In this document: one piece after another, positions 1 through 12,963 of the stretch
Position numbering within the stretch: the first letter of the stretch is position 1
Layout of the letters: the number at the start of each line of letters is the position of its first letter
Origin: Hyperoodon ampullatus
Taxonomy: Eukaryota > Chordata > Mammalia > Artiodactyla > Ziphiidae
Length of the DNA: 64,000 nucleotides
Direction: 5' to 3'
Assembly (NCBI GenBank): GCA_949752795.1
Contig: OX457068.1
Span: 53,658,516 to 53,722,515 of the forward strand
Program-made: the position numbers and the translations under genes
The notes under the pieces: generated by a model
The model's database searches: none
What the model was told of the DNA's origin: nothing
Seen by the model: the letters and a program-made list of their open reading frames with translations, nothing else

Positions 1-3000
1 GATTGATTAATCCTCTTTGGGATGAATTTGCATGCATTTATGATTTTAAATTCCTAAGTAAGTCATTTTTATTATTTCCTGTTTTTAACCTTTTATTCGT
101 AGACTTCCCTCAAACTCAAGAGGTCATCTTGTGCTGCTGAAACACAGAAATCCATATTCCAAGAGCAACTAGGATAGCATAGAATTTCGTTCTGCTAATA
201 GCTCATTTCACGTTGCTGAAAGTTACTCCATCTCAATTTCCATTCCTATATGCCAACATTTCTCCTAATGATCAAAAGTAGTGAAACTGCAGTAAATAAC
301 AGAAATACTTGGCTTAAGGCCCAAGGAAAGGGGGTGCCTCTGTCTTCATTCTGAGTCCTTTGAACTTGGCATGAGGTAGTGGAGATTTGGTGGGAAAGGA
401 GAGACCCAGGGGAAGTGGGCAATCAAAAAATTGTTACGTTGAGAGGATATGAAAGAGAAGGATACTAGAGAGGGACCCCAGACCTTAAAGAGGACTTACA
501 TTTACTTGGGTTCATAAGTACTTTCTTTATCAAACAATATGTAAAGATAGAATTTTGTCTTTCAGAATTACCAGAGGTAGAAGGGCAGGTTAACCAACCT
601 ATAACTACACAGTGCAAATCTTTCCACTGAAGGGGAAATGTGTGTGTGTGTATCTTATAAATAATATTATTTCTTCATTCATTTAACTGCTTTGTACTCG
701 AAAGAACACAGGATGATTTATAGAGATTCATAGAATATAACAACATAAGACATTAAAAATATGTAAGAAAAAAGAATATACAACAGAAAAGATTTCAAAT
801 GAAGCTAAGACTGAAGCAAATCAAAAATGCACATTATAAAAAAAGCATGCATTTGATCTAGGGATGCCAATAGAACTGTAATGGCAAAGTTTCCTGACAT
901 TTACTAGCCTTGTGATTTTAGACAAGTTTGTCTATGAGTTGGACAAGATTTTGTACATGCTGTGTTTTCAAAACACTTACAAAACATTGTCTCTACCCTT
1001 TGGGATCTGGCAGTCTAGATGGGAAAACAAGATTTACCCAATGGAAACAATTAAAATTTACTCTTGTAAATGTATCCTCAACCATGATCCATCTCACTCA
1101 AACCTCGATATTTTTCTCTTTTCTTCTGGTTTAGCCAACCTGATGTCTGTGCTCCCTTCCCTCCCATCTTGAGGAAGGTCAGTAACTGTAACAAGATGTT
1201 CTGTCTCGTTGTTTTTCACTCAAGGCATTCCTTCAGAGTAGTTCCTTCATCGTCACCGACTGGAGGGGGTCTTCACCACTGTTGGCAATAACCATCTTTT
1301 GTTGTGTTGTTTTCTTTTTTCTGTTATTATTTTCCTTTTGATCAAAGTCTTGTCATGCCCTAGTCTTTTTTCTCCTCCCAGATACTCCCTATATCTACAT
1401 CATCCAGTGCCCTCTGCAGCAGGTCCCTACATTACAGCCTTTGTCGTTTCTATCACTCTCAATGGATGCATTTGCTCTTACCCCCTGGGGTTTTACTCTC
1501 ATTTAAATTTGACACATATCTGCATTAGCTCCCTGAGAAGAACTACAGGGGTCTAGAAAGAACTGCTGGAAGTAGCTCATACAGTTTCCCAGAGGTGGTA
1601 ACAATTGGGTGATACAAATTTTACAGAGGAGAGAATCATTAGAACGTGAATGAGCACAGCTGCACAGCATTCTTGATACTGATAAGAAGGAAGCCAGTGC
1701 TGGGATAGACCAGGGCTGGGAGAAGTTGAGTCGACCCGAGGGTCTCAAGTGGGAACAGACTGGCTTCTTAAGGCCCAGTGTTCAAAGGTGAATAATAACT
1801 CTACCTGATGCAATCTGGAACTTGAGGCCAAGGGTACTGTATCCAAGAAAACAAAGATACAGATATTTTTTGGAAGGAGTTGGGTTCCAGTTATTACACA
1901 AGATATTGATGATACAGTGATGAATATGACACAGATCAGGTCTTATGGAGCTCACAGAGGGTCATGTTTCATCAGTCTCTATCGAAATGGCTGTCTGCAA
2001 GAATCCTGGTTTTGCAAACTTTCTGGAAATTAGTGCACATAAACAGAACTGTGTTCTATTGCTAAGAATTTCCTATCTAAATATTTTAGATATTAAGTTT
2101 ATACAAGTTTTATGTATGTTTTAACTTTTTAGGAAGATATACTGAAAATAATTCAGATTTTTACTGTATTTTCAAAGTCATCATAACAAAATGCTTAATT
2201 TTACATTTTTAACAGCTGTATTTTTGGGAAGTTTTAAGGTAAATGGGGCTATCTGACCCATTTCACTATTTGGAGTCACTATAAACGACCCCATATTACA
2301 TTAAATCTTGGAATATTATAAACAATTTTTGTTGTTTTATTGTCATATATATCACAATAATACCATATATATGTTTATGTGTGTATGAATATATATAATA
2401 TATAGTGACATACCCATACTTTACTTTTTTTAGTTTGTGAAAATAGATGTATCACTAATTTTCAGTGTCTTTAAATCTCCAAAGGTCAATGCATTTAGTT
2501 TAATGTTACAAATTCTGGTAAACTTGTACCATCAAAATAAAACTGTTTTTGGCTTCATGGCCAAGAGAAGGACAGACAGGTGGGTGTGATGTGTGCAGAG
2601 AGACTTATCACCCATATTTTCACTGTTAAAGGTGAAACCTAGTGCAGACTTTGCTCCCAGTCTTTGGGAAAATAGACATAGCTGGAGAAGAATGCCACCT
2701 TCCTGAATCTGAAAATGATGTTGATTATTAGTTTAACAGCACACCAGGTAATCCCATACCATGACTTTGTGACAGTGCTTTTCCCGAGGCTATCGAATTA
2801 TGTGTCCTTGGGCAATCCCATTTAACAACTCCTTGGGCACTGACTGACCTTGGGATATGGGATAAAAACAGTTGTCTAGGTGTCGCAATCTCATGTTTGT
2901 TTTGGGATCAAACATTAAGAATTGGAGACCTCCTGAGAGATAAATCACTCAGCTGAGAATAATGTTTGCTGTTGTTGTTTTGCGTGTACTCAAATTGGGA

Positions 3001-3459
3001 TGGGAATAGAGCAAAACCAGAAGGATGTCTGGAGTCAGCAGTGGAGCAGGAACAGATAAATATCATATACAATATTAGTGGCAAGGGTAGTCCCAAAGAG
3101 TGATGCCAAAAATAAATACTGTCTGTCTAAATAGAGGATGCCAAGAACCAAGTGGAAACGTACCAAAATCAGTATCAGGAAATATGAGGCTAAGTCAGAA
3201 AGCTGGAGGGAACACAAGACTCAGAAAGTTAAGAGGAAGCTATCATGTAGAATTTCCTTAGAGACTGAGTATTGGGCAACAGTCCTGAACCTGTCCTTTC
3301 TCCATTCATGTCTTGACCCTCCTCGAAGCCTGGCACAAATAGAGTTCCATGTGAATTTCTCAAACACCCATAGGTAGCAGCCTTTCCTGGAAGCCTTGTT
3401 AAAACATGAATGCTTATGTTTAAAACCTGATCCACTGGTTAGAGCAAGTAAATCTACTG
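1..3459. other. Unique or unrecognised intergenic sequence
   Basis: AT-rich sequence with no convincing coding region on either strand; all open frames are under about 105 codons with no recognisable family. A weak MIR-like pattern around 510-610 and an AT-rich tract around 2340-2410 are visible, but neither is strong enough to call separately. Nothing else recognised. Confidence 0.5.
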
Positions 3460-3467
3460 GTTTAGAG

Positions 3468-3686
3468 CCCTTTTTGTATAAAGGACCAATAGTAAGTATT
3501 TTTGGCTTTGTGAGCCATATGGTCTCTGTCACAATTACTCATCACTGTTGTTCTAGCATAAGAAGAGCCATACACAATACAATACATGAATACATGTGTT
3601 AGTGTGTCCCAATACATATTTTTTATTTTTTATAAAATAGGTGGCATGTTAGATTTGACCCATGAACAATGGTTTCCTGACCCCTG
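3468..3686. mobile_element. hAT-Charlie-type nonautonomous DNA transposon fossil
   Basis: The stretch reads like the common mammalian hAT MITE built around 'aaaggaccaatagtaagtat', 'ggctttgtgagccatat' and 'ggtctctgtcacaattact'. It ends in an inverted terminus whose reverse complement starts CAGGGGTCAGG, a Charlie-like end. The flanking octamers gtttagag (3460-3467) and gtttagaa (3687-3694) differ at one base, as expected of a decayed 8-bp hAT target-site duplication. The left terminus has lost about 15 bases. No transposase is encoded. The subfamily is not assigned. Confidence 0.7.
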
Positions 3687-3694
3687 GTTTAGAA

Positions 3695-4809
3695 GAAGGT
3701 CATTCCTTCCCCCAACACAGTGGCTTAATGCTGCTGTGCAAAACATAGGACTTTAAAATAGAAAGCCAGATGTTTCTTCTAATCACCTATAGTGTTGCAG
3801 ATAATGTTATTAATGGTGCTCAAAATCTCTGTGTATAAAAGTGCTGGGATATGAGTGTACAAAACTGTGGCAGCAAATGTAGTTTCTCTTGGAAGTAACT
3901 GGAAAGGGATCACATTTCCCCAAGTAGCTCACTCACTTGCAGGCTCTTATGTCAGAAATTCCACCTTTGATATTTCACTTCAATTCATAGCAATGATATG
4001 TTTCCTGACACTGTATGAAAACTAAAGAAAAAAAAAATGTTCCCACCCTCATGGGGTAAGAAAAGTAAATTTCCTTTTGACAACTTAAATACTCCTGAGA
4101 AGGTAAGGCAATACTTATCTACAGGAAAAATGGGTTGAAGATAGAACATGGAGATTATTTTAAGTTAGCATCAAGCATTAACAGCTAAGTGTGATTGCTT
4201 ATAAAATTCTTCGTGTGTGTGTGTGTGTGTGTGTGTAAAATCTGGTTGGGAAAGCATTAGAGGAATATATTAAAGAAATGGGCAGCATTGAAATGAAACA
4301 TTCCCAAAGGCATTTTAGTCAAAACCCAGCTCTTCCATTAAGGAATCATTTTTCAGGTCCCAGTGGCGTATAATCAGTTTCTTGACTAACATTTGCAGTC
4401 ACAAGGATTCAAAGTTGCTTCTACATGGCTCAGGGACTCACCATAATCAGCTGAGAGAGAAAGCTCCCTATAGCTGCCTGCCAGCCTCTGTGGGGTCTGG
4501 AATCCTGTAGATATGCCACAGTCAAATGTAGAAGAGTGGCAATGTTGATGGCTGCTTTGGGGAACTCTTAAGTCTAGTTTATCTTCATAGATGGATAGTG
4601 TGTCCTAAGATGTGACTTGACTTCTGGGAACAGCTAATTTGATAAACCAAGTAAGGATAATACCTTTTCAAGTTACTTGCCTTTATTTCAGTTAAGATAT
4701 TTGCATTTTACTAGGGATTTTATACTTTTTCCTCATAAGAATTTACTAATTGGAAATTTCATTAAGAGATGGTCTCAACCACCTGTACTGGAAAGGTTTT
4801 AGATCAGAA
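3695..4809. other. Unrecognised intergenic sequence
   Basis: No gene or recognisable interspersed repeat seen apart from the GT microsatellite at 4213-4236. Confidence 0.5.
4213..4236. repeat. (GT)n microsatellite
   Basis: Uninterrupted run of 12 GT units. Confidence 0.95.
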
Positions 4810-4950
4810 TGCTATAGTTAATTGAATGCCAGGAGACCTGGGTTTTTGTCCTGTCTCAAATTACTAAATTAGTTATAACACTATATTCCCATTACGAATC
4901 TCAGTTTTCTCATTCTATAAAATTAGTTTGAAATTACACGATTACTGGTT
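4810..4950 (+). repeat. MIR SINE fragment
   Basis: Decayed MIR core in consensus orientation: 'gacctgggtttttgtcctg' matches the region that normally reads gcctgggttcgaatcc, and 'ctcagttttctcattctataaaat' follows at the expected distance. About 140 bases; the ends are uncertain. Confidence 0.65.
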
Positions 4951-6985
4951 AAAACTCCAGGATAAGCTAACTTACACTGAAGAATTAATGACTGACAGTA
5001 GTTTAATTGCTAGTTATCCAGGTACAGAATAATTTTGAAAGCTCTTAGACTCCAAAGATTCTGCGATATTCTCATTTTGGACATCATTAACAATGTAGAG
5101 AAGTTTCCAGTTTCCTTTAAATTATACCATGTAGGCTGCAGTTCCAGCTGAGGCAGACAGAAAAATGGCCAGAAGTTTGTTTTGTTAAGGACAGATGCTT
5201 GGATGATTTCTGTGAAGGTGTAGATAGAGTAAGAAAGGACCTGGAACTAACATGGGATAGTCAGACATGCTTTACATGCTGCAATTTAGAGTTGGGAGGG
5301 GGTGCTGCTTTTGAGTGTCAACATCCCCCAAAGTTTCAAGACAGAGAAACTTGTATTTTATTTGGGTCTGGCACTTAGATGCAGGCAATCGAATCTGTAC
5401 ATTAATCGAATCTATACATTCTCTATCCCTTTGTTCCACAACCCCATAGATCCCTGTCTCTAAACACTCATGCTTAGATGTAATTCCTGATGCCAGAATA
5501 GAGTAGTCTCCATCTTAAGCCTATTTCTCCTCTCTTTTTATATCGTTTACCCCATGAGGATAGGAACAATTTTTCTCTTCTTTAATTTTGCATATAGCAT
5601 CAGAAGCACTATAAATCTTTCATATCTGATAAGACTGTTCACTCAAATGACTGTTTATTTCCTCTTAGACAAAAAGTGTACTTTTCAATGTGTTCTTCAG
5701 AGTCATTAAAATTCCTGTCCTTATTCAACAGATAGTGACAACCATACTGTGGCAGGTGTTCTGTAGGTCCCCAAGGTTGGAGAATAAAGTCCACAAAGCC
5801 CTGACCTCATGGAGTCTGCATTCTTTCAGGGACAGGCAGACAATTCACAAATAAAACCCCACATATGTCAGGTCATGCAGGTGTGTTCCAGAGGATAATA
5901 AAGTAGGGGAAGTCTATAAAGAGCAATGGAAGGTGGATGCTGTTTTGATGAAGAGGCAGGGAAAAGCTGCTCCAAGCAGGGCACATTCAATTTGAAGGAA
6001 GTGAGCAGAAGCATCATGTGGGATCTGGGCCAGAGGATTCCTGGCTTATCATTTGTTCCCATGCACTGTTCCCGACTTTCAGTGATCTTGGCCTTGCTGA
6101 ATTGGCAATTCCTGCCTGGACTCTCTCCTCTCATCATTCATTTTAAGGCATCCCTCCTGGGTCCAAGGGTCCCAGCTGATATTTTCAGTTGATCCTTCTT
6201 ATTCACAGGTTTCTTTTTTCTAATTTGCCTCTTGCTAAAATTATTTGTAATCCCCAAATCAATCAATATTCATGGCATATTCATGGTCATCCACAGACAT
6301 GCATGTGCACAAAGTGGTGAAAAATTTTAGTTGCCCTGTGTGCATCCCTGCTGAGGCTGAACAAGACAAGCTCTCATACTGTAAACACATTTCTTCTTCA
6401 TGGTCTATTTTGTGTGAAATATTTCACATTTTTGTGTATTTTGTGCCTTTACCTGTTTAACATAGCCCTTAAGCGTACTGAGTTCCTGTCTCTTATTCCT
6501 AAGCAAGATAAGCAGAAAGGTTATCTTTCTGCTTAAGTTTGGGATGTACCTCATGGAGAAAATACACGTCTAGGTAAACTTCATTCAGCCATGAGTTAGA
6601 GACTGTTGGACGTGAGTGCCATGTTAAATGAATCAACAATATATTTCAAATGAGGTGCCTTTAAAAGAAACAAACATAACATAAGGTTGTTCATTGATTA
6701 GTTTATGAAAATGTTGTGACCAGAGGCTCACAGGAACCTAATCCTGTTTTTACCATAGGAGCAATGGTTCAGTGTTACTAAATTGAGTGTCCCTGGTGAC
6801 TTTATAGAAAGTAACTACTGTAAGTAAAAAGAAACTCCTGTAACTTCTAGGTTTTTCTTCTAAAGTTATTTATCTTGGGGTACATTATATTTTAGTGCCT
6901 GGTTATATTCTAATTAATGCTGCATTATGTTTCCTTTTCAGCTCTTCTCTAATTGCTTTTTGAATTTTTTTTGTCTATTATTTTG
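4951..6985. other. Mostly unique sequence with two weak ancient-repeat signals
   Basis: No gene supported. 5440-5640 has a weak L2 3'-end look (a 'cccatgaggataggaacaat' block). 5740-6010 resembles a mammalian-wide repeat containing 'ccctgacctcatggagtctgcattct' followed by 'gggacaggcagacaattcacaaataaa'. Its family could not be assigned by eye. The remainder is unrecognised. Confidence 0.4.
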
Positions 6986-6989
6986 TTCA

Positions 6990-7190
6990 GCTACCAATAG
7001 TTAAGCATCTACTAGGTGCCCAAACCAGGTGAGGAATTTTAATTGTAATGACCCTGAAAAATAAGCATTAAGAGGTCCATTTTGCAAATTAAAACCCTAG
7101 AGGTTCAGTGATTTGCCCAAGGTCACGATGTAAATAAAGCTGAGGTGTCTGGATTTGTTCCAAGGTTTGCCTGGCTCTGAAGCTTTTATA
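6990..7190 (-). repeat. MIR SINE fragment
   Basis: The plus strand reads as the reverse complement of MIR. An 'agcatctactaggtgccc' start is followed by 'ccattttgcaaattaaaac' and the diagnostic 'gatttgcccaaggtcacg', then a degraded tRNA-like end. Length and order of blocks fit MIR well. Confidence 0.8.
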
Positions 7191-8954
7191 TCTTGCATAG
7201 TCTGGATGCCTGATAGAAATGTGAGCTAAACAGAGTGTTACACAAAGAAGACAAAAGAGGGAGGAGAAGTCAAGGACAATTCATGCTTTGTGTTGGTTGG
7301 TAGCAAAGCTATTTTTCTATCTGGAAGAAAGAGATGAAAGTTCTAATATTCAAATGCTCGCCCACCAGGCACCCTTCAGAATTCCCATCCATCAGCTGGC
7401 AAAAGGACACATTTTAACAAGCACAGTCAACCAAGCAAGTTCTGGCAACAAAATATGCCTCCACTAATGATATTCAATTGTTCTAAGAAGACAAAATGGT
7501 CTGAAGTGTAATGAGATGCCAAACACACAAATGCACAAAGCAGGCTGTTCATATTTAAGTCCTTATGTTTCTTGAAGTGAAAACTCATTTTAAGAAGATT
7601 ATGGTGCATATATTATAAAGTGGGATGATATTCCACATTCATGCCCCACTGGGGCCTTGACTGCATTAAAAAAATGAAAACAAAACCAACAACAACATTT
7701 TGTTCCTACACAAGTACTTTGCTAATAGGACATATGACGGGGTAGTCATTTGTTTGGGTTATTTTTATTGCAGGCTTTATGGATGCATTCAGTCTTTTGA
7801 TAAACAATGAGTTCAGGAAAATTTTCAACCAGGCTCCTGAGAGCAAGAGCACCCTAGAAACAAGGGGCAGAGTGTCAGGGCTATTGGGACAGAATTGTAG
7901 GTGATGAGGTGGAGTGAGTGAAAGGAAAGGGAGTAAATTTGGGGTGACATCTCTCACCTCCAATCCCCACCCCCACCTTCTGGTTAGAATACAGCAACTT
8001 CTACTGAGGCAATAGCTGGATTTTTATCCTTGATCAAGATCTGTTCAACTTGTTTACCTTGTAGCAAAAACCCATGATTTCAAACATTTTATTATATGCA
8101 AAGCCTTTGTTGCGATGGAATTCCTCTGAGAAATGTAAACAAAATGTGAAACAAAAATAATATGGTTGAAGGGAGGAGGTGTTTTCCAAACAATATAGAT
8201 CCTCTCTCTCCTTTACTTTTTTTAAAGCAGCAACACTTAGGGGGCTTGTGGAAATCCCCAGCCTCTAAGAACCTGTGTGAAAATCACTGATTCAGGTGAA
8301 TTGAGATATTTAAATATCCAGGAAAGAATGATAAAAGGAAAGCTATGTCCAGCAAGGACACTCTACATGTTTTAAAGAGAGAGTGAATGGGGATAGTGTG
8401 CTAACTCAGAAATTAATAATTGTAGGAAACACTCACCACTTCTACTGCTGGTGAAAGCAAAGAGAGGAAGTGGTGTTACCAGAGTTCAGGAGTACAAAGC
8501 AGAGGCCACATGTCAGTACTGGAACGAGGAAGAGGGCTTCATGGCTGAAACCAGGGTCACAGCAACTTCCTGAGATGCCACTAAAGGTAAACGGAGAGGG
8601 AGGACGAAATGCTGCTTCTTCCCTTTCCCTGTGTCTCACTCTCCCAACACCTCCTACTGGCTGCACCTGCCAGGTGTCCTGGAAAAACAGACTCCCAGCC
8701 CTGACATTACTAAGCAAAATTGAGAGGGCCAGATATGAGACTAAGAGGCAGTAGGTCAGTAACTACCCCAGTTTATTTATTGGGCTATTCAGCAATCACC
8801 TATTGATGAATATCAATACCCTTCTCATATTTATACTTCTTGTACCACAGCAAGCGTACTATAGGGAAACAAAATTTACCACCCCAAAATGTCTCTTTGG
8901 CATGTGGATTATTTTAAGCTGAAAAAATCAAGGCCAAAAAGACTCAGGAAGAAC
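7191..8954. other. Unique sequence, no feature recognised
   Basis: No coding region or interspersed repeat could be supported. Open frames on opposite strands at 8442-8754 overlap each other and match no family I recognise. Confidence 0.45.
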
Positions 8955-9285
8955 CTCTGAATAAAGACGTAGACATAGAGAATGGACTTGAGGACATGGC
9001 AGGGGGAGGGGGACGCTGGGGCGAAGTGAGAGTAGCATCGAAATATATACACTATTGAAGGTAAAATAGATAGCTAGTGGGAAGCAGCCACATAGCACAG
9101 GGAGATCAGCTCGATGCAGTGTTTTGTGTCCACATAGAAGGGTGGGATAGGGAGGGTGGGAGGGAAATGCAAGAGGGAGGAGATATGGGGATGTATGTAT
9201 AGGTGTAGCTGATTCACTTTTTTATACAGCAGAAACTAACACACCATTGTAAAGCAATTATACTCCAATAAAGGTGTTAAAAATG
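8955..9285 (+). mobile_element. 5'-truncated L1, 3' end only
   Basis: Plus-strand L1 3'UTR ending in an A-rich tail around 9275-9285. Diagnostic blocks are 'gtgggaagcagccacatagc', 'cacagggagatcagctcgatg' and 'caattatactccaataaagg'. The same sequence appears in reverse complement at the left ends of L1-A and L1-D. It contains no ORF2. It is the only cetartiodactyl-type L1 3' end in the window on the plus strand. Confidence 0.85.
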
Positions 9286-9980
9286 ATACTAGGTAAGTAA
9301 TTGGCATAGTTACTTTTCACACAATAAATGATATTTGGCATTATGTGACTTATAGTTGTTCCTGCTTTTCCTTATTGTGTACCATAGGCAGAGAAGGAGC
9401 AGTAAACAGAATGAAATGTGCCTTGGAAGGTTGTGGGAAGTCTCTAACGCAAGTCCTGGGAACTTTGTCTCTTTCTTCAAACCAAGGAATTTAGGACCAT
9501 GCCAAACTGAAATAAATTGATGTTGAGAAGAGAACATTTATTGACAGGAGGTGGTTAAGATGAGAAACATACCAATATAAATGTGTGACTGAGGAGAAGG
9601 GGTTGGGTGGTTTGAGAAGGTGTACATTGGTATTACTTCATTAAAAGAAATGGTATTTTAGGTGACTGCTTAGGAACCATCAGGATGTCATGACTTAAAA
9701 CATAGCTCATTCAGATGAAGATTATATTTGTGAAGGAGAACTTCTATGTTATACAAGACAGTTTAGATCTGTCATATCTTACCCATTAATGAGCTTCACA
9801 TTTTAAGAGCAAGATTTACAAGTAAATACAGTCAGAGATGAGCATGAGAATGAAGAAAAGACTAGAAATCATCTAAGATATACATATGATAAAAATGAAA
9901 AATATTTGGGGAGAGACAGTTTCATTCATCCACATATTTACCCTTTTTATTGCATTTCATTCTTTCCCAATTGTTTTTGA
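9286..9980. other. Unrecognised intergenic sequence
   Basis: No gene or repeat could be assigned. Confidence 0.4.
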
Positions 9981-9984
9981 GTTC

Positions 9985-11050
9985 AACTTTAATAATTTTT
10001 CTTCTCAGGAACTCTCTTTAATATTTCCTTTAGTGCAGGTGTCCATTAACAATGCTCTCAGTTTTTGTTTGATTGGACATCTTATTATTATTATTATTAT
10101 TATTATTTTTTTTTTACTTTTGCACTTTTGCTTTTGGAGGACATTTTCATTCAGTTTAGAATGTTATGTTGGCAGGTATTTTCTTTTGGCACTTCAAGGA
10201 TATCATGATGTCATTAACTGGCTTCTACATCATCTGGTGAGAAATGAGCATTACTCATTGTTTGTCATTTTCTCTCTAGCTGCTTTTTAGGTTTTCTGGT
10301 TTTGGTCTTTGGTTTTCAGAGGTTTTTTGATAACATAGATAGGTGTATGTATTTGTAATATTCTTGCTTAGAAGTTTGTAAGGTTTTTGAATCTGTGACT
10401 TCAAGGTTTTCACAATTTTTGGAAAATTCTTGGTTATGATCTCTTTGCATTTATTTTATTTCATTCTTTCTTATTTCTCTTTATAGGCCGAAATTACACA
10501 TGTATTATAGCTTTTCACCAGGACCCATTTCCTCTCTCTCTTTCTCTCTTTAAAATTTCCATTCAGCTCTCTCTTTGCTGTGATTGTTTCCTACTAATCT
10601 GTCTTTCACTTTATTAATCCTCTCATCAGCTGTGACAATATGGCTGTTAACCTTATCTACTGATTTCTTAATTTCAGATATTGTAATTTTTAATTTTAGA
10701 ATGCCCATTTGATTCTTTCTTACAGTTTCCAGTTCTAGGGTGAAATGCTTCATCTTTTTTTTATTTTTCTGGACATGTTAATCAGTTATTTTAATATCCA
10801 AGTCTGATAACTATAATACCTGGAATAACTAACTGTGGGTCTGTTACTATTATCTGTTTTTCCTCTTGATCCAATTTTTTGGAATGCATGTTTTCATTGA
10901 ATAGTGGACTTTTTATATAAAAATAATTGTAGAGATTTTGGGTAATGTTTTCCTCCTCCAGAGAGGATGGCACTTTTATTTTTAATTTTTTTTTTCCCAG
11001 CAGATAGTAATTGTGTGTAAGCTGACTCAAAGTCGGATTTCAGACTTTGT
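9985..11050 (-). mobile_element. Ancient L1M/HAL1-like fragment (ORF1 and 5' region)
   Basis: The plus strand is the reverse complement of a very old L1 ORF1. It shows the C-terminal block ('tttagtgcaggtgtccattaa'), the block around 'gatgtcattaactggcttc', and the block equivalent to the RRM start ('gccgaaattacacatg'). Coiled-coil-type sequence then runs on to about 10760, followed by 5'-region sequence. Many frameshifts and stops are present. An (ATT)n run interrupts it at 10083-10108. No ORF2 follows on the expected side, which fits a half-L1 or a broken element. Confidence 0.65.
10083..10118. repeat. (ATT)n then T-run microsatellite
   Basis: About nine ATT units followed by a run of T. Confidence 0.9.
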
Positions 11051-11329
11051 AAGTGTTGACGTATCTCTCATCTGCCCCCACTCTTAGCTGTACTTTTCTA
11101 GGATTTGCTGGAAATCCTGGAGTGATAAGGATGTATAAGGAGAGCAGTGGCTTAAGCATAGGCCTGTTAGTTGCCAAGTGAGTCGTAGGAAGACACAAGA
11201 CAAAAGGAACAGTTGGAATGTATTCATGTTTTTCTACTTTCCATTACATTGAGAAAAACAATGCCTTTACCTGTACTTTAGACCTCTGGTCTAGAGTCGG
11301 GAAGAGGAAGACATGAGTGTGCATAGCCA

Positions 11330-11760
11330 TGTGCTTATTATAGGAATTAAAACTGTTCTTTGAAATTTCTTGAGGCTTTCTGATGGTTTGGCATATTATC
11401 ATATTTTTGTAAGTGTTCAATTAGTATTTGAGACAAATGTGTACACTAATTGTTGCTTGCAAAACTATAGATGGCCAATAGTTCAAGATTCTTATTTATA
11501 TTGGTTTTAACTTTCAAATTCCTGTTTTATTTATCTACCTGTCCTGTCAACAATTGATAGTGTGTGTTGAAATCTACCATCTTTATTTGTTGTTTCATGA
11601 TGCCTTGCTCTTGATATGCATCCTTTTGTTAACTTCTATTGTTAAAAGTGCTATCTGTATCTTCTAAAGGCTAAGACAAATACTTGAGTGTGATTTCACT
11701 TCTCCTAGACTTTTTACTTCAACATTTATCATATTGAGGTTATCAGGGCTTTTAATTCTA
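11330..11760 (-). mobile_element. Ancient L1 ORF2 endonuclease-region fragment
   Basis: The reverse complement resembles the L1 endonuclease coding region. The plus-strand blocks 'tgttgaaatctaccatctt' and 'tttatctacctgtcctgtcaac' correspond to the segments seen intact at 26800-26900 in L1-B. It is heavily decayed with no usable reading frame. It is either a separate insertion or a rearranged part of the neighbouring L1M fragment. Confidence 0.5.
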
Positions 11761-11794
11761 GATCACTATGGATATATTTCTTTCTCCCTAGTTA

Positions 11795-11960
11795 CATTTA
11801 AAAAAATATATTTTGTATTTGAGTATGTTGATTAACAATGTTGTGTTAGTTTCAGGTGTACAGCAAAGTGATTCAGTTATGCATATACATGTATCTATTC
11901 TTTTTCAAATTCCTTTCCCATTTAGGTTATTACAGAATTATACTCTACTCAATATCCTAC
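11795..11960 (-). mobile_element. Short L1 3'-end fragment
   Basis: Reverse-complement L1 3' end: a T/A-rich start, then 'gttgtgttagtttcaggtgt' and 'acagcaaagtgattcagtta'. It is the same subfamily as the copy at 29968-30210. 5'-truncated after about 165 bases. Confidence 0.75.
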
Positions 11961-12574
11961 TTACTTCTAAAAGCAACACACCCCAATATCAATATATTGG
12001 ATGTATAATATATTACATTTTTATGATATAATATATTGTACACTTATATCATATAAAATGTATATATTATGTATATGAAATGTATCACTTATGTATATGT
12101 GTGTGTGTGTAATATAATTATCTGGATTAATCCTTACTGTTATTTAAATTCTTTATTTCAAACTATTTTCCATGTAGCAGTTTTGTGTTGCAAATTTTCT
12201 TACCTTCTATGCCTAATAATAGTTTTCATCTCTTATATTTGAATGGTAGCTTGGGTGGATAGAAATTTTAGGTCTAAATATTTTTCCTTACTGGAACTCC
12301 TGGCTTTTATGGCAGGAAGAGATTTGGTATACACAAAAGTTGATGTTGAATGAATTGTAAATGAAAATATAAGTTATAAAATTTATTTAAAAAACAGAAA
12401 AATATTGCTAACTTATGGTAAACAAAGATTTGTGAAGACATAAAATCATGAAACTTAAAAAGAATAATTTCATAAAATGGAATTCATCTATCTATTGATC
12501 ATTTATGGATATAAATTCTGATTTTTGAAATATACTTTCAAGTGTATGAAACAGTACGTTGCAGACCAGGAGAT
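11961..12574. other. AT-rich sequence with TA/TG simple repeats
   Basis: 12000-12120 is dominated by 'tatatatt', 'atataatata' and a short (TG)n. The remaining bases up to the L1-A target site are AT-rich and unrecognised. Confidence 0.5.
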
Positions 12575-12585
12575 CCACAATTCTT
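12575..12585. repeat. Target-site duplication of L1-A, left copy
   Basis: ccacaattctt is repeated exactly at 20077-20087, immediately outside the 5' end of L1-A. Confidence 0.85.
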
Positions 12586-12963
12586 CTTCTTCTTCTTTTT
12601 TTAAATGTCTTTATTGGAGTATAACTGCTTTATAATGGTGTTTTAGTTTCTGCTGTAAAACAAAGTGAGTCACCTTTACATATACATATATCTCCAAATC
12701 TCCTCCCTCTTGTATCTCCCTCCCACACTCCATATACCACCCCTCTAGGTGGACACAGAGCACCTAGCTGATCTCCCTGTGCTATGTGGTGGCTTCCCAC
12801 TAGCAATCTATTTTACATTTCACAGTATATATATGTCCATGCCACTCTCTCACTTCGTGCCAGCTTCCCCTCCTTTCCCCTCCTCATGTCCTCCAGTCCA
12901 TTCTTTATGTCTGTGTCTTTATTCTTGTCCTGACCCTAGGTTATTCAGAACCATTTTTTTTTT

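Noticed and set aside
8041..8112. Octamer-like atgcaaag next to a SOX-like cctttgttg
   Set aside because: The two sites are in an unusual order and spacing, and such matches are common by chance; no other support.
9886..10290. 134-codon plus-strand frame
   Set aside because: Antisense to an ancient L1M/HAL1-like ORF1 and includes the ATT microsatellite; not a gene.
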